Source: Bacillus sp. SJS
GTDB lineage: Bacteria > Bacillota > Bacilli > Bacillales > Bacillaceae
Reading direction: 5' to 3'
Length of the DNA stretch: 64,000 nt
Assembly (NCBI RefSeq): GCF_000732485.2
Contig: NZ_JAQV02000010.1
Span: 1-64,000 of the forward strand
In this document: one piece after another, positions 11,573 through 20,878 of the stretch
How the letters are laid out: the number at the start of each line of letters is the position of its first letter
Position numbering within the stretch: the stretch's first letter is position 1
Notes under the pieces: model-generated
Told to the model about the DNA's origin: nothing
Databases searched by the model: none
Seen by the model: only the letters and a program-made list of their open reading frames with translations
Program-made: the position numbers and the translations under genes

Positions 11573-13030
11573 ATGACAAGTGAAATCCGCGTGCGCTATG
11601 CACCAAGTCCGACCGGACATTTACATATCGGTAATGCAAGAACGGCTTTATTCAATTATCTTTTTGCAAGAAGCCAAAATGGAAAATTCATTATCCGTAT
11701 TGAAGATACAGATAAAAAAAGAAACATTGAAGGCGGCGAGGAAAGCCAGCTGAAGCATCTGAAATGGCTCGGCATGGATTGGGATGAAAGCGTCGATGTA
11801 GGCGGGGAGTACGGCCCATACCGCCAGTCTGAACGAACTGAGATCTACAAGAAGTATTACGAAGAGCTTCTTGAAAAGAATCTCGCATACAAATGCTATT
11901 GTACAGAGGAAGAGCTTGAGCAGGAGCGTGAAGAGCAGACAGCACGCGGAGAAATGCCCCGTTACTCTGGAAAATGCGCAAACCTGACAGATGAAGATCG
12001 TGCGAAGCTTGAGTCCGAGGGACGTAAGCCTAGCATCCGTTTCCGGGTTCCAAAAGGACAGATCATTAAGTTCAACGATATCGTTAAGGAAGAGGTTTCC
12101 TTTGAATCCGATGGAATCGGCGATTTTGTTATCGTGAAAAAGGACGGAACCCCTACCTACAACTTCGCAGTTGCGGCTGATGATCACCTGATGGAAATTA
12201 CCCACATCCTGCGCGGAGATGATCACATTTCCAATACACCTAAACAAATCATGATTTACGATGCGCTGGGCTGGGATGTGCCTGTGTTCGGCCATATGAC
12301 GCTAATTGTAAATGAAAGCCGCAAAAAACTGAGCAAGCGGGATGAATCCATTATCCAGTTTATTGAGCAATACAAGGATCTTGGATATTTGCCGGAAGCG
12401 CTTTTCAACTTTATTGCTATGCTTGGCTGGTCTCCGGTAGGGGAAGAGGAGATCTTCTCCCGCGAACAATTCACTGAAATCTTTGATCCAAACCGTCTTT
12501 CTGTTTCACCGGCTGTATTTGACACTCAAAAGCTGACGTGGATGAACAATCAATACATGAAGCAGCTCGATCTTGAAACGATAACAGAGCTTGCACTTCC
12601 CCACCTTGTAAAAGCAGGAAAAGTGAGCGGGAATCCTTCTGCTGAAGAACTGGACTGGGCGAAAAAGCTGATTGCCCTTTACCAGGAGCAAATGAGCTTC
12701 GGAGCTGAAATTGTTGAGCTTTCCGATCTATTCTTTAAGGACGAGCTTGAATACAACCGTGAAGCTAGAAGCGTACTTGATGAAGAACAGGTGACGGAAG
12801 TTATGGCCGCCTTCAAAGAAGAGCTTGAAAAGCTTGATTCCTTCACCGCGGATGAAATTAAGGCGTCCATTAAAGCTGTTCAAAAAGCAACAGGCCATAA
12901 AGGGAAAAAGCTCTTTATGCCAATCCGTGTTGCGGTTACTGGCCAAACTCACGGTCCTGAACTTCCTCAGTCGATTGAATTAATCGGTAAGGAGAAAGTT
13001 TTATCCCGTCTTGCAAGTTTAATGCGTTAA
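11573..13030 (+). CDS. gltX: Glutamyl-tRNA synthetase GltX
   Basis: This class I aminoacyl-tRNA synthetase charges tRNA-Glu and, in Bacillus, also mischarges tRNA-Gln for later amidation by GatCAB. Over 485 residues it shows [26 protein letters not shown] (HIGH-type motif near 17-20), RILRGDDH-like [18 protein letters not shown], the KLSKRD signature (KMSKS equivalent, about 252-256), and the C-terminal anticodon-binding helical domain. ATG 11573 follows GTGGAGGT. Upstream spacing of 103 bp and downstream T-box suggest its own unit or the tail of the ispDF unit. Confidence 0.97.
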   Translation: MTSEIRVRYAPSPTGHLHIGNARTALFNYLFARSQNGKFIIRIEDTDKKRNIEGGEESQLKHLKWLGMDWDESVDVGGEYGPYRQSERTEIYKKYYEELLEKNLAYKCYCTEEELEQEREEQTARGEMPRYSGKCANLTDEDRAKLESEGRKPSIRFRVPKGQIIKFNDIVKEEVSFESDGIGDFVIVKKDGTPTYNFAVAADDHLMEITHILRGDDHISNTPKQIMIYDALGWDVPVFGHMTLIVNESRKKLSKRDESIIQFIEQYKDLGYLPEALFNFIAMLGWSPVGEEEIFSREQFTEIFDPNRLSVSPAVFDTQKLTWMNNQYMKQLDLETITELALPHLVKAGKVSGNPSAEELDWAKKLIALYQEQMSFGAEIVELSDLFFKDELEYNREARSVLDEEQVTEVMAAFKEELEKLDSFTADEIKASIKAVQKATGHKGKKLFMPIRVAVTGQTHGPELPQSIELIGKEKVLSRLASLMR

Positions 13031-13034
13031 CATT

Positions 13035-13064
13035 TTGAATAAAATATAATATAGTATAGATAAT
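13035..13064 (+). promoter_or_regulatory. Probable promoter of the cysE T-box transcript
   Basis: TTGAAT (13035-13040), 18 bp, then GATAAT (13059-13064) in a very AT-rich gap just after gltX. Transcription would start shortly before the T-box leader. Other AT-rich -10-like words overlap (TATAAT at 13045), so the exact start is uncertain. Confidence 0.55.
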
Positions 13065-13077
13065 ATTTTAAAACGTT

Positions 13078-13318
13078 GAAGAGGATAGTAGAGAACGGAT
13101 TTCCTTTCCAGAGAAAACCTCCATGGCTGAGAGAGGTTGAAGTGAAGCTGTTCTTGAATTGCACCTCCTGAGTCTTTTGCCGAACCGTTTCAGTAAGCAA
13201 AAGCGTTCGCTCCGCGTTAAGGAGCCTAAAGTTGAGGGCTGGTCTAAAGAAATCGCCCTAAACAGAGTGGAACCGCGCATAAAGGCGTCTCTGTCCGTAT
13301 ACAGAGGCGTCTTTTTTT
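13078..13318 (+). promoter_or_regulatory. T-box riboswitch, cysteine-specific, upstream of cysE
   Basis: The leader contains the T-box core AGAGTGGAACCGCG (13264-13277) followed by a terminator hairpin (13282-13310) and seven T. In the specifier region GAATTGCACC places a TGC (Cys) codon at 13160-13162, and the AGTA-like stem I element lies near 13086. The acceptor-pairing bases are TGGA (13268-13271); the final A can pair with U73, the discriminator of tRNA-Cys. Uncharged tRNA-Cys would therefore stabilise the antiterminator and switch on cysE-cysS and the genes behind. Specificity fits the downstream genes. Confidence 0.95.
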
Positions 13319-13403
13319 ATGCAGAAAATGACCGGTTCTAGCGCCACCGTACACCATTGCTTCAAGATGCTTATAAGAAAAGAGAAAAACAGGAGGGGAG
13401 ACA

Positions 13404-14099
13404 TTGTTTAAGCTGCTGAAGGAAGATGTAGACGTTGTTTTTGACCAGGATCCCGCCGCACGAAGCTATCTGGAAGTCCTTCTGACATACTCAGGATTAC
13501 ACGCCGTATGGGCGCATCGGCTTGCCCATGCATTTTATAAGCGGAAGCTGTATTTTGCGGCAAGGGCTATTTCACAGATCAGCCGTTTCTTCACCGGAAT
13601 TGAGATTCATCCCGGAGCTAAAATCGGGCGGCGTTTTTTCATTGATCACGGCATGGGGGTCGTGATTGGAGAAACGTGTGAAATCGGCGACAATGTCACG
13701 GTCTTTCAAGGGGTAACCTTGGGCGGAACAGGGAAAGAAAAAGGGAAGCGCCACCCGACAATTATGGATAATGCGCTGATTGCAACAGGAGCAAAAGTTC
13801 TCGGTTCGATTACAATAGGGGAGAATTCCAAAATCGGAGCGGGATCTGTCGTCCTTCAGGATGTGCCTGATCACTCTACGGTCGTCGGAATACCGGGACG
13901 CGTCGTGATCCGCAACGGCAAAAAAATAAAACGGGATTTGAATCATACGGATCTGCCGGATCCCGTATCTGATAAATTTAGAACATTAGAAGCTGAAATA
14001 CTAAAATTAAAAGCTGAACTTGAAATAGTAAAAGAAGGGAAGAACGAAAATGGGCATCAGGCTTTACAACACGCTGACTCGCAAAAAGGAAGATTTTAA
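13404..14099 (+). CDS. cysE: Serine O-acetyltransferase CysE
   Basis: CysE makes O-acetylserine from serine and acetyl-CoA, the committed step of cysteine synthesis. The 231-residue protein has the short N-terminal helical part ([23 protein letters not shown]) and a left-handed beta-helix of hexapeptide repeats (about 65-175) with the catalytic-site run [39 protein letters not shown]. The start is TTG 13404 after AGGAGGGG. It is controlled by the Cys T-box upstream and overlaps cysS by 50 bases, so cysteine supply and tRNA charging are coupled. Confidence 0.96.
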   Translation: MFKLLKEDVDVVFDQDPAARSYLEVLLTYSGLHAVWAHRLAHAFYKRKLYFAARAISQISRFFTGIEIHPGAKIGRRFFIDHGMGVVIGETCEIGDNVTVFQGVTLGGTGKEKGKRHPTIMDNALIATGAKVLGSITIGENSKIGAGSVVLQDVPDHSTVVGIPGRVVIRNGKKIKRDLNHTDLPDPVSDKFRTLEAEILKLKAELEIVKEGKNENGHQALQHADSQKGRF

Positions 14100-15447
14100 A
14101 CCGCTTGAGGAAGGCAAGGTAAAAATGTATGTGTGCGGTCCGACTGTATACAACTACATTCATATAGGGAACGCCCGTCCGGCTATCGTATATGACACGG
14201 TTCGAAAATACCTGGAGTTCCGCGGCTACGACGTCCAATTTGTTTCAAATTTCACAGATGTAGACGATAAACTGATTAAAGCAGCGAATGAACTTGGCGA
14301 GGATGTCCCAACGATTGCAGATCGCTTTATCGATGCCTATTTTGAAGATGTAACTGCCCTCGGCTGCAGTCATGCGGATGTACATCCGCGTGTTACCGAA
14401 AACATGGACATCATCATTGAGTTTGTAGAAGCACTGATTGAAAAGGGGTTCGCCTACGAGTCCGGAGGCGACGTTTATTACAAGACCCGTGCCTTTGAAG
14501 GATATGGTAAGCTTTCTCATCAGTCGATTGACGAACTTCGTTCCGGAGCTAGGATTGAGGTTGGCGAGAAAAAACAGGATGCTCTTGATTTCGTCCTGTG
14601 GAAAGCAGCTAAAGAAGGTGAAATTTCTTGGGATAGTCCGTGGGGGAAAGGCCGTCCAGGCTGGCATATTGAGTGCTCGGCGATGGCACGCAAATATTTG
14701 GGTGACAGCATCGATATTCATGCAGGAGGTCAGGACCTTACCTTCCCGCATCATGAAAATGAAATCGCCCAATCCGAAGCTTTCACCGGAAAACCTTTCG
14801 CCAAATACTGGCTTCATAATGGATATATCAACATTGATAATGAAAAAATGTCGAAATCTCTCGGAAACTTTGTTCTGGTGCACGACATCATTAAAGAATA
14901 CGATCCGCAGCTGCTGAGGTTCTTCATTCTTTCCGTACACTACCGTCATCCAATTAACTACTCGGCAGAATTGCTTGAGAATACGAAAAATGCGTTTGAT
15001 CGCCTGAAAACGTCATACACCAATTTGAAGCACCGCAGAGAAAGCAGTTCAAACCTTACCGGGGATAATAGTGAATGGCTCCTTAAAATAAAGGACCTGC
15101 GCGAAACCTTTATCAAGGAGATGGACGATGACTTCAACACAGCGAATGGAATCTCTGTTCTATTCGATTTAGCGAAGCTGTCAAACTATTACTTGAAGGA
15201 AACGAATACAGCCGAGGAAGTCATTGATGCCCTGCTTATGGAATTCAATGCATTAGCTGAAGTCATCGGGATTTCATTTGGTGAACAGGGATTGCTTGAC
15301 GAAGAGATTGATGCGCTGATTCAAAAGCGGATCCAGGCCCGTGCAGACCGTGATTTTGCTTTATCCGATCAGATCCGCGATCAGCTAAAAGAAATGAACA
15401 TCATTTTAGAAGATACAGCGCAAGGAACCAGATGGAAAAGAGGATAA
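14050..15447 (+). CDS. cysS: Cysteinyl-tRNA synthetase CysS
   Basis: CysS attaches cysteine to tRNA-Cys in the cytoplasm. The 465-residue sequence shows [20 protein letters not shown] (zinc Cys and HIGH-type motif, about 27-40), the zinc ligands GWHIECSAM and [11 protein letters not shown], and KMSKSLGN near 267-274, the ATP-binding KMSKS loop. The C-terminal helical domain ends [35 protein letters not shown] 14050 lies inside cysE, with AAGAAGGGAAG upstream. Length matches B. subtilis (466). Confidence 0.98.
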   Translation: MGIRLYNTLTRKKEDFKPLEEGKVKMYVCGPTVYNYIHIGNARPAIVYDTVRKYLEFRGYDVQFVSNFTDVDDKLIKAANELGEDVPTIADRFIDAYFEDVTALGCSHADVHPRVTENMDIIIEFVEALIEKGFAYESGGDVYYKTRAFEGYGKLSHQSIDELRSGARIEVGEKKQDALDFVLWKAAKEGEISWDSPWGKGRPGWHIECSAMARKYLGDSIDIHAGGQDLTFPHHENEIAQSEAFTGKPFAKYWLHNGYINIDNEKMSKSLGNFVLVHDIIKEYDPQLLRFFILSVHYRHPINYSAELLENTKNAFDRLKTSYTNLKHRRESSSNLTGDNSEWLLKIKDLRETFIKEMDDDFNTANGISVLFDLAKLSNYYLKETNTAEEVIDALLMEFNALAEVIGISFGEQGLLDEEIDALIQKRIQARADRDFALSDQIRDQLKEMNIILEDTAQGTRWKRG

Positions 15448-15451
15448 CTGT

Positions 15452-15871
15452 ATGCTTGAGCTAGAAAAGATAAAAAACGCGAGGCAGCTGAACAGCCTTG
15501 CCCTTGCTTATATGGGAGATGCCGTGTATGAAGTATACATACGGCATCACCTTCTTGCAAAAGGATTGGGACGGCCGAACGATTTGCACCGCTATGCAAA
15601 GGCTTTTGTATCAGCAAAAGCGCAGGCAGAGGCGCTGAAAATTTTGAGTGAAGCAGCCTTTTTTTCAGAGGAGGAGCTTGAGGTCCTCCGGAGGGGAAGG
15701 AACGCAAAATCGGGCACTGTTCCAAAAAATACAGATATGATCACGTATAAATACAGTACCTCCTTTGAGGCGCTGATCGGATTCCTTTTTTTAGAGAAAA
15801 AAGAGGACAGGCTCCACGAAATTGCTGAAGAAGCGATAAAGTTACTGGAAGAAAGGAGGCACAACGGATGA
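15452..15871 (+). CDS. mrnC: Mini-ribonuclease III MrnC
   Basis: MrnC is a small RNase III-type nuclease without the RNA-binding domain; in B. subtilis it matures the ends of 23S rRNA. The 139 residues include [20 protein letters not shown] (RNase III signature with catalytic acidic residues near 22-26) and [24 protein letters not shown] (second acidic cluster). It starts at ATG 15452, four bases after the cysS stop region, and its stop overlaps the rlmB start (ATGA). It forms an operon with cysE, cysS and rlmB. Confidence 0.95.
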   Translation: MLELEKIKNARQLNSLALAYMGDAVYEVYIRHHLLAKGLGRPNDLHRYAKAFVSAKAQAEALKILSEAAFFSEEELEVLRRGRNAKSGTVPKNTDMITYKYSTSFEALIGFLFLEKKEDRLHEIAEEAIKLLEERRHNG

Positions 15872-16614
15872 ATCATGAAGATTACATTATCGGCCGGAAT
15901 CCAGTGCTTGAAGCACTGAGATCCGAGAGAGAAATCAACAAATTGTGGATGGCGGAGAATTCTGTTAAAGGATCAGCCCTCCAAATTACAGGTATTGCGA
16001 AAGAAAGAGGCATCATCATCCAAACCGTGCCTAAAAGAAAGCTTGATCAAATGGTAGAAGGGAACCACCAGGGATTTGTCGCGCAGGTTGCGGCCTATGA
16101 GTATGCTGACATAGATGATATGCTCAAAGCAGCTGAAGAAAAGGGAGAGGCTCCCTTTGTTCTGATCCTGGACGAGCTTGAGGATCCTCATAACCTTGGA
16201 TCGATCATGAGAACGGCAGATGCAGTTGGCGCTCACGGCATCGTCATTCCGAAACGGAGGGCGGTCGGCCTGACTGCAACGGTAGCAAAGGCTTCAACTG
16301 GAGCCATTGAATATGTGCCTGTTGCAAGAGTAACGAATCTTGCCCGCGCCATCGAAGAATTAAAAGAAAAAGGAGTCTGGATTGCCGGAACGGATGCGAA
16401 AGGTTCAGATGATTACCGGACATTGGACGGGACCATGCCCATCGGACTTGTCATTGGCAGTGAAGGAAAAGGAGTCAGCCGCCTTGTGAAGGAAAAGTGT
16501 GATTTTCTGGTTAACCTTCCTATGGCCGGGCATGTTACTTCTCTAAATGCTTCTGTCGCAGCAAGCCTGCTGATGTATGAGGTATTCAGGAAGCGTCATC
16601 CGCTTGGGAGCTAA
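15868..16614 (+). CDS. rlmB: 23S rRNA 2'-O-methyltransferase RlmB (SpoU family)
   Basis: This SpoU/TrmH-type enzyme uses S-adenosylmethionine to methylate a ribose in 23S rRNA. Within 248 residues: an N-terminal substrate-binding domain ([25 protein letters not shown]), then the knotted SPOUT fold with motif 1 [32 protein letters not shown], motif 2 [16 protein letters not shown] and motif 3 [32 protein letters not shown] precedes the ATG, which overlaps the mrnC stop by four bases. The pairing of an rRNA nuclease and an rRNA methylase is typical of Bacillus. Confidence 0.94.
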   Translation: MNHEDYIIGRNPVLEALRSEREINKLWMAENSVKGSALQITGIAKERGIIIQTVPKRKLDQMVEGNHQGFVAQVAAYEYADIDDMLKAAEEKGEAPFVLILDELEDPHNLGSIMRTADAVGAHGIVIPKRRAVGLTATVAKASTGAIEYVPVARVTNLARAIEELKEKGVWIAGTDAKGSDDYRTLDGTMPIGLVIGSEGKGVSRLVKEKCDFLVNLPMAGHVTSLNASVAASLLMYEVFRKRHPLGS

Positions 16615-16619
16615 CGGAA

Positions 16620-17129
16620 ATGAACATTCTGCTCGTGGATGGATACAACATCATCGGTGCCTGGCCTGAGCTGAGAGTCCTGAAAAAAGACTATTTTGCA
16701 CAGGCCAGAGATCTTCTCATTCAAAAAATGGCGGAATACCAAGCTTTCACCAAATACAGGGTCATCATCGTCTTTGATGCACACCTTGTTAAAGGAATTG
16801 AAAAGAAACACAGAAATTATCGGGTAGAAGTGATTTTTACGAAAGAAAATGAAACAGCGGATGAACGAATTGAAAAGCTTGCTTCTGAATTGAATGATAT
16901 CCGGACACAGATTCATGTAGCCACTTCGGACTATACGGAACAATGGGCCATTTTTGGACAGGGGGCATTGCGTAAATCGGCAAGAGAGCTGCTGAATGAA
17001 ATGGAAGCGATTGAAAAAAGCATCAAGAAAAAAGTGAAGCGTATGGAAAATGAACGGCCTCCATCGAAGATTTCTTTGTCGGAAGATGTCATAAAAACCT
17101 TTGAGAAATGGCGTCGCGGAGACCTGTAA
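16620..17129 (+). CDS. rae1: Ribosome-dependent mRNA endonuclease Rae1 (YacP)
   Basis: This NYN/PIN-domain protein (169 residues) matches YacP, renamed Rae1, which enters the ribosomal A site and cuts certain mRNAs in a translation-dependent way. Visible signatures are MNILLVDGYNIIGAWPEL with the first catalytic Asp, VIIVFDAHLV, IFTKENETADERIEKLA and HVATSDYTEQ, which supply further acidic residues. The C-terminus ends TFEKWRRGDL as in homologues. ATG 16620 starts six bases after the rlmB stop and may rely on the purine run GGAGCTAACGGAA for ribosome binding. Confidence 0.92.
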   Translation: MNILLVDGYNIIGAWPELRVLKKDYFAQARDLLIQKMAEYQAFTKYRVIIVFDAHLVKGIEKKHRNYRVEVIFTKENETADERIEKLASELNDIRTQIHVATSDYTEQWAIFGQGALRKSARELLNEMEAIEKSIKKKVKRMENERPPSKISLSEDVIKTFEKWRRGDL

Positions 17130-17134
17130 TCATA

Positions 17135-17163
17135 TTGCGATTCCAAATTTTGTGCTGTATAAT
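17135..17163 (+). promoter_or_regulatory. SigA-type promoter of sigH
   Basis: TTGCGA (17135-17140), 17-bp spacer, TATAAT (17158-17163), 33 bp before the sigH start. In B. subtilis the sigH promoter is repressed by AbrB; an AT-rich surrounding is present, but no AbrB site can be read by eye. Confidence 0.9.
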
Positions 17164-17195
17164 ATGGCTATCTATGTGCGGTCGGGGGGATCGGC

Positions 17196-17852
17196 TTGAA
17201 TACACAAATCAGCAAGGGGTATCTCAGCAAGGAAGAATTTCAGTTTCTGGACGATGAGCAGATTGTAGAGTTAGTTCATAATGGAGATAGTGATGCACTG
17301 GATTATTTGATTACAAAGTACCGAAATTTTGTCAGGGCCAAAGCAAGATCTTACTTTCTTATCGGAGCTGACAGGGAAGATATCGTTCAAGAAGGCATGA
17401 TTGGGCTTTATAAAGCGATTCGGGACTTTAAGGAGGACAAGCTTACCTCATTCAAAGCTTTTGCAGAACTATGCATAACCCGCCAAATCATTACCGCTAT
17501 CAAAACAGCAACCCGCCAAAAACACATTCCGCTTAACTCCTATGTTTCTCTGGACAAGCCTATTTATGATGACGAATCGGACCGGACATTGATGGATGTC
17601 ATATCCGGAGCCAAAATTATGGATCCTGAAGAGTTGTTTATCAATCAGGAAGAGTTTGACGATATTGAAGTAAAGATGGCTGAGCTATTGAGTGATCTTG
17701 AAAGAAAAGTGCTGTCCCTTTATCTGGACGGAAGGTCCTATCAGGAGATTTCTGAAGAACTGAACCGCCACGTTAAGTCAATTGACAATGCCCTTCAGCG
17801 GGTGAAAAGAAAGCTTGAAAGATATTTAGAGCTGCGCGAACTGAGCATGTGA
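17196..17852 (+). CDS. sigH: RNA polymerase sigma-H factor (Spo0H)
   Basis: SigH directs transcription of post-exponential and early sporulation genes. The 218-residue protein is nearly the B. subtilis sequence: region 2 with DYLITKYRNFVRAKARSYFLIGADREDIVQEGMIGLYKAIRDF (core binding and -10 recognition) and region 4 with LSDLERKVLSLYLDGRSYQEISEELNRHVKSIDNALQRVKRKLERYL (helix-turn-helix for the -35). The start is TTG 17196 behind GGGGGGA, giving the family-like N-terminus MNTQIS. It has its own promoter and is followed by the separate rpmGB unit. Confidence 0.98.
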   Translation: MNTQISKGYLSKEEFQFLDDEQIVELVHNGDSDALDYLITKYRNFVRAKARSYFLIGADREDIVQEGMIGLYKAIRDFKEDKLTSFKAFAELCITRQIITAIKTATRQKHIPLNSYVSLDKPIYDDESDRTLMDVISGAKIMDPEELFINQEEFDDIEVKMAELLSDLERKVLSLYLDGRSYQEISEELNRHVKSIDNALQRVKRKLERYLELRELSM

Positions 17853-17868
17853 CAAATTCGATCCTTTA

Positions 17869-17898
17869 TTGACAGGAAAAACCACGCTATGATACATT
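17869..17898 (+). promoter_or_regulatory. Promoter of rpmGB-secE
   Basis: TTGACA (17869-17874), 18 bp, TACATT (17893-17898) with an extended -10 TG at 17890-17891. It stands 37 bp before the rpmGB start codon. Confidence 0.75.
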
Positions 17899-17934
17899 TT
17901 GTAGGAATATGAAACATGGCGGAAGGTGTTCAGT

Positions 17935-18084
17935 ATGCGAAAAAAAGTAGTTTTAGGCTGTACAGAATGCGGCAGCCGCAACTATACAACGATGAAAAGC
18001 ACTTCTAACACAACAGAGCGCTTGGAAATGAAGAAATTCTGCGGTACGTGCAATGCGCATACGAACCACCGCGAAACGAAATAG
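17935..18084 (+). CDS. rpmGB: Ribosomal protein L33, zinc-binding form
   Basis: A 49-residue protein ([22 protein letters not shown]... ending HTNHRETK). Two cysteine pairs, CTEC (about 9-12) and CGTC (about 36-39), mark it as the zinc-containing form of L33, a large-subunit protein near the E site. The ribosome binding site is GGAAGGTG. It precedes secE and nusG, the conserved order in Bacillus. Other L33 copies without the cysteines usually exist elsewhere in Bacillus genomes and replace this form under zinc shortage. Confidence 0.95.
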   Translation: MRKKVVLGCTECGSRNYTTMKSTSNTTERLEMKKFCGTCNAHTNHRETK

Positions 18085-18235
18085 GACTTATATCACTCTT
18101 GCCAGTTTTTATTTTCCAGCGCTGATAGGCGAAGCTACAATCGAAGGTCCGACCGGAGCCTGCCATCCTCTTTCAAATTAGAAAGAAAGCCGGAAAGGCC
18201 ATTTGAGCATTTTCTTTATTTTTGGAGGTAACGAA

Positions 18236-18418
18236 ATGGGACGTATTACTAATTTCTTCGGGGATGTCGGTCGTGAAATGAAAAAAGTAAGCTGGCCAAA
18301 AGGCAAAGAGCTTACTAGATATACGATCGTTGTTATCGCAACCGTTGTCTTCGCAGCTGTGTTTTTCGCAGTCGTGGACTTGGGCATTTCTGAGCTAGTT
18401 CGATTAATTGTTGGCTGA
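18236..18418 (+). CDS. secE: Preprotein translocase subunit SecE
   Basis: This 60-residue protein has the cytoplasmic amphipathic helix VGREMKKVSWPKGKELTRYT (about 9-28), conserved in all SecE, and a single membrane segment (about 29-52, IVVIATVVFAAVFFAVVDLGI). It clamps SecY in the SecYEG channel. ATG 18236 follows GGAGGTAACGAA; an upstream in-frame start would add an unrelated extension. It is followed by a candidate promoter and hairpin before nusG. Confidence 0.96.
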   Translation: MGRITNFFGDVGREMKKVSWPKGKELTRYTIVVIATVVFAAVFFAVVDLGISELVRLIVG

Positions 18419-18421
18419 TTG

Positions 18422-18505
18422 TTGAATAAAACTGGATTTACCGTGTTATAATAAATGATAATCCACAGCTTTGTTCGAAAAAAGACCCGTTCAGCGGGTT
18501 TTTTA
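18422..18505 (+). promoter_or_regulatory. Candidate nusG promoter followed by attenuator-like hairpin
   Basis: TTGAAT (18422-18427) and TATAAT (18447-18452) are 19 bp apart, longer than ideal. A short GC hairpin CCCG (18486-18489) with CGGG (18495-18498), flanked by A-run and T-run, forms a small intrinsic terminator at 18481-18505. It would end secE transcripts or attenuate transcription entering nusG. Confidence 0.55.
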
Positions 18506-18610
18506 ATTTGCAAAAAAGTTGCGCTTCCTGCTTACATACGGGACAAGCGCAGCAGATTCATCATATAAAACTGATTAATGCGGGGAGGGAAGGACAAAGG
18601 TCCTGACTGT

Positions 18611-19144
18611 ATGGAGAAAAATTGGTATGTTGTTCACACGTATTCCGGATACGAGAATAAAGTAAAAGCGAATCTTGAAAAGCGTGTTGAATCAATGGCA
18701 ATGCAAGACAAGATTTTCAGAGTCGTAGTTCCTGAAGAGGAAGAAACAGATATTAAGAATGGTAAAAAGAAAGTTGTAAAGAAAAAGGTGTTCCCTGGCT
18801 ATGTATTGGTTGAAATCGTTATGACAGACGATTCATGGTATGTTGTACGGAATACACCGGGTGTAACAGGATTCGTTGGCTCTGCCGGTTCCGGTTCTAA
18901 GCCGACGGCACTTCTTCCTGAAGAAGTCGAAGTGATTCTTAAGCGCATGGGTATGGATGAGCGCCGTGTTGAAATCGACTTTGAGCTGAAAGAAACGGTT
19001 AAAGTAATTGAGGGGCCATTTGCAAACTTTACCGGTGTTATTGAAGACATCGATCATGACAAGCAAAAAGTTAAAGTTCTAGTGAACATGTTCGGCCGTG
19101 AAACACCTGTTGAACTTGAATTCTCTCAAGTGGATAAATTATAA
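18611..19144 (+). CDS. nusG: Transcription elongation factor NusG
   Basis: NusG binds the RNA polymerase clamp, affects pausing and couples to ribosomes or Rho. The 177-residue protein has the NGN domain (1-115, MEKNWYVVHTYSGYENKVKANLEKR, VFPGYVLVEIVMTDDSWYVVRNTPGVTGFVG) and a C-terminal KOW domain (about 125-177, VKVIEGPFANFTGVIEDI). Length equals the B. subtilis protein. ATG 18611 gives the family start MEKNW; the ribosome binding site is modest (AAAGG ten bases upstream), and an in-frame start at 18578 is unlikely. Confidence 0.97.
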   Translation: MEKNWYVVHTYSGYENKVKANLEKRVESMAMQDKIFRVVVPEEEETDIKNGKKKVVKKKVFPGYVLVEIVMTDDSWYVVRNTPGVTGFVGSAGSGSKPTALLPEEVEVILKRMGMDERRVEIDFELKETVKVIEGPFANFTGVIEDIDHDKQKVKVLVNMFGRETPVELEFSQVDKL

Positions 19145-19156
19145 TCAGAAAATAAC

Positions 19157-19185
19157 TTGAAATAGATTGGGAAAAGTGATAATAT
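19157..19185 (+). promoter_or_regulatory. Promoter of rplK-rplA
   Basis: TTGAAA (19157-19162) and TAATAT (19180-19185) at 17-bp spacing, with an extended -10 TG at 19177-19178. A leader of more than 100 bases follows before the rplK start. Confidence 0.65.
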
Positions 19186-19321
19186 TTCATAAGTCAGTGT
19201 GTCTCACTCAAAGTGGGACAGATAACTTGATTTTATTCCTAATCATTCACATAAAGAATGAGGTTATGAGTGGGAGGGCAAGGCCCTATTACCACATCAC
19301 GGACTTAAGGAGGTGTGTCTC

Positions 19322-19747
19322 GTGGCTAAAAAAGTAATTAAAATGGTTAAATTGCAAATCCCTGCCGGCAAAGCGAATCCGGCTCCTCCAGTAGGTCCCG
19401 CATTGGGTCAAGCTGGTGTGAATATCATGGGATTCTGTAAGGAATTTAACGCACGCACAGCTGAACAAGCTGGGTTGATTATCCCAGTTGAAATCACTGT
19501 TTTTGAAGATCGTTCCTTCACATTTATTACAAAAACTCCGCCTGCTGCTGTATTGCTTAAGAAAGCAGCTGGAATTGAGTCTGGTTCTGGTGAACCAAAC
19601 CGTAATAAAGTGGCTACTGTTAAGCGTGACAAAGTACGTGAAATCGCTGAAACAAAAATGCCTGACTTAAACGCAGCAAGCGTTGAAGCGGCTATGTTGA
19701 TGGTTGAAGGTACTGCGCGCAGCATGGGAATTGTGATCGAAGACTAA
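19322..19747 (+). CDS. rplK: Ribosomal protein L11
   Basis: L11 (141 residues) binds the GTPase-associated centre of 23S rRNA and is needed for RelA-type stringent signalling and thiopeptide sensitivity. The sequence has the proline-rich N-terminal [33 protein letters not shown] and the RNA-binding C-terminal [12 protein letters not shown]. Start is GTG 19322, six bases after TAAGGAGGTG; a GTG at 19313 overlaps the ribosome binding site. It is followed by a long structured gap before rplA. Confidence 0.97.
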   Translation: MAKKVIKMVKLQIPAGKANPAPPVGPALGQAGVNIMGFCKEFNARTAEQAGLIIPVEITVFEDRSFTFITKTPPAAVLLKKAAGIESGSGEPNRNKVATVKRDKVREIAETKMPDLNAASVEAAMLMVEGTARSMGIVIED

Positions 19748-19940
19748 TTGATGATGCTTAAGGGTTGCGGGTTTGGATTAACAAGTTCGCAGCCTTTATT
19801 CTCGTTTACAGATTTGTGACCTGGATGGATCAGGCATTGTTTTTGCCCCATCCGAACGCACTGGCCGGGTTTCCCGGACGGCTGCGCTTTTACCTGTGGG
19901 AGGTTATTTCCGCTAAAACCACATAAGGAGGACATTTAAA
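19748..19940 (+). promoter_or_regulatory. Structured gap between rplK and rplA
   Basis: The 193-bp gap contains a compound hairpin: GGATGG (19823-19828) pairs with CCATCC (19848-19853) and GGCA (19833-19836) with TGCC (19844-19847), leaving ATCA as a one-sided internal loop. GGCCGGG and CCCGGACGGC a little further (19863-19882) form another hairpin. One-sided loops between two short helices are how L1 recognises its mRNA in other organisms, so an L1 autoregulation site is possible but not shown. Confidence 0.45.
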
Positions 19941-20639
19941 ATGGCTAAAAAAGGCAAGAAATATGTAGAAGCTGCAAAGCTTGTAGACCGTTCTAAAGCT
20001 TACCCTGTTACAGAGGCTGTTGAACTGGCTAAGAAAACAAACACTGCAAAGTTTGACGCAACAGTAGAGGTTGCTTTCCGTCTTGGAGTAGACCCTCGTA
20101 AAAATGACCAGCAAATCCGCGGAGCAGTTGTGCTTCCAAACGGAACTGGTAAAACTCAAAAAGTTTTGGTTTTCGCTAAAGGCGAAAAAGCGAAAGAAGC
20201 AGAAGCTGCAGGAGCAGATTATGTTGGAGATTCCGAATTCATCACGAAAATTCAGCAAGGCTGGTTTGAGTTTGATGTAATCGTTGCTACTCCTGATATG
20301 ATGGGTGAAGTTGGTAAGCTTGGACGCGTATTGGGACCAAAAGGCCTAATGCCGAACCCGAAAACTGGAACTGTAACTTTTGAAGTTGAAAGAGCTGTTA
20401 ATGAAATCAAAGCTGGTAAAGTTGAATACCGTGTTGATAAAGCCGGTATCATCCACGTACCTATCGGTAAAGTTTCATTCGAAGACAACAAGCTTGTTGA
20501 AAACTTCAAAACAATCTTTGACACATTGCTTAAAGCAAAACCAGCGGCTGCAAAAGGCACTTACATGAAGAGTGTTGCAGTAACGTCCACTATGGGCCCT
20601 GGAGTCAAAGTTGATTCTGCTAGCTTCTCTGTAAAATAA
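19941..20639 (+). CDS. rplA: Ribosomal protein L1
   Basis: L1 (232 residues) forms the mobile L1 stalk of the large subunit, moving tRNA out of the E site, and can repress its own mRNA. The sequence shows the family signatures [61 protein letters not shown] and the conserved end [13 protein letters not shown] 19941 follows AAGGAGG. Transcribed with rplK through the structured gap upstream. Confidence 0.98.
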   Translation: MAKKGKKYVEAAKLVDRSKAYPVTEAVELAKKTNTAKFDATVEVAFRLGVDPRKNDQQIRGAVVLPNGTGKTQKVLVFAKGEKAKEAEAAGADYVGDSEFITKIQQGWFEFDVIVATPDMMGEVGKLGRVLGPKGLMPNPKTGTVTFEVERAVNEIKAGKVEYRVDKAGIIHVPIGKVSFEDNKLVENFKTIFDTLLKAKPAAAKGTYMKSVAVTSTMGPGVKVDSASFSVK

Positions 20640-20642
20640 TTA

Positions 20643-20671
20643 TTGACTTCTTATGGAAGTTCGTATATAAT
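20643..20671 (+). promoter_or_regulatory. Promoter of rplJ-rplL
   Basis: TTGACT (20643-20648), 17 bp, TATAAT (20666-20671), starting three bases after the rplA stop. It drives the L10 leader. Confidence 0.93.
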
Positions 20672-20699
20672 TCACTTTGTTATTAAAACGACAACTCAA

Positions 20700-20827
20700 T
20701 AAGAGAATTATACCGCAGACAGCAGGTGCCGCTAATGGCTTAATTCCCTGCCGAGGTGTGACCATATTGTACAGATCAGCATTGTTCATGTATAAACGGC
20801 GCCTCCATGTCTAGCATGGAGGCTTTT
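20700..20827 (+). promoter_or_regulatory. L10 leader with terminator
   Basis: The stretch GCAGACAGCAGGTGCC... to CCCTGCCGAGGTGTGA (about 20714-20762) carries the bases conserved in the L10(L12)4 binding leader of Firmicutes. It is followed by a terminator hairpin, GCCTCCATG (20801-20809) with CATGGAGGC (20815-20823) and five T. When free L10-L12 complex binds the leader, transcription is expected to stop at this hairpin before rplJ. Confidence 0.9.
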
Positions 20828-20878
20828 TCATGCGAACACAAACGGTATAATGTCAATCATTCTACAGGAGGTGTAACA

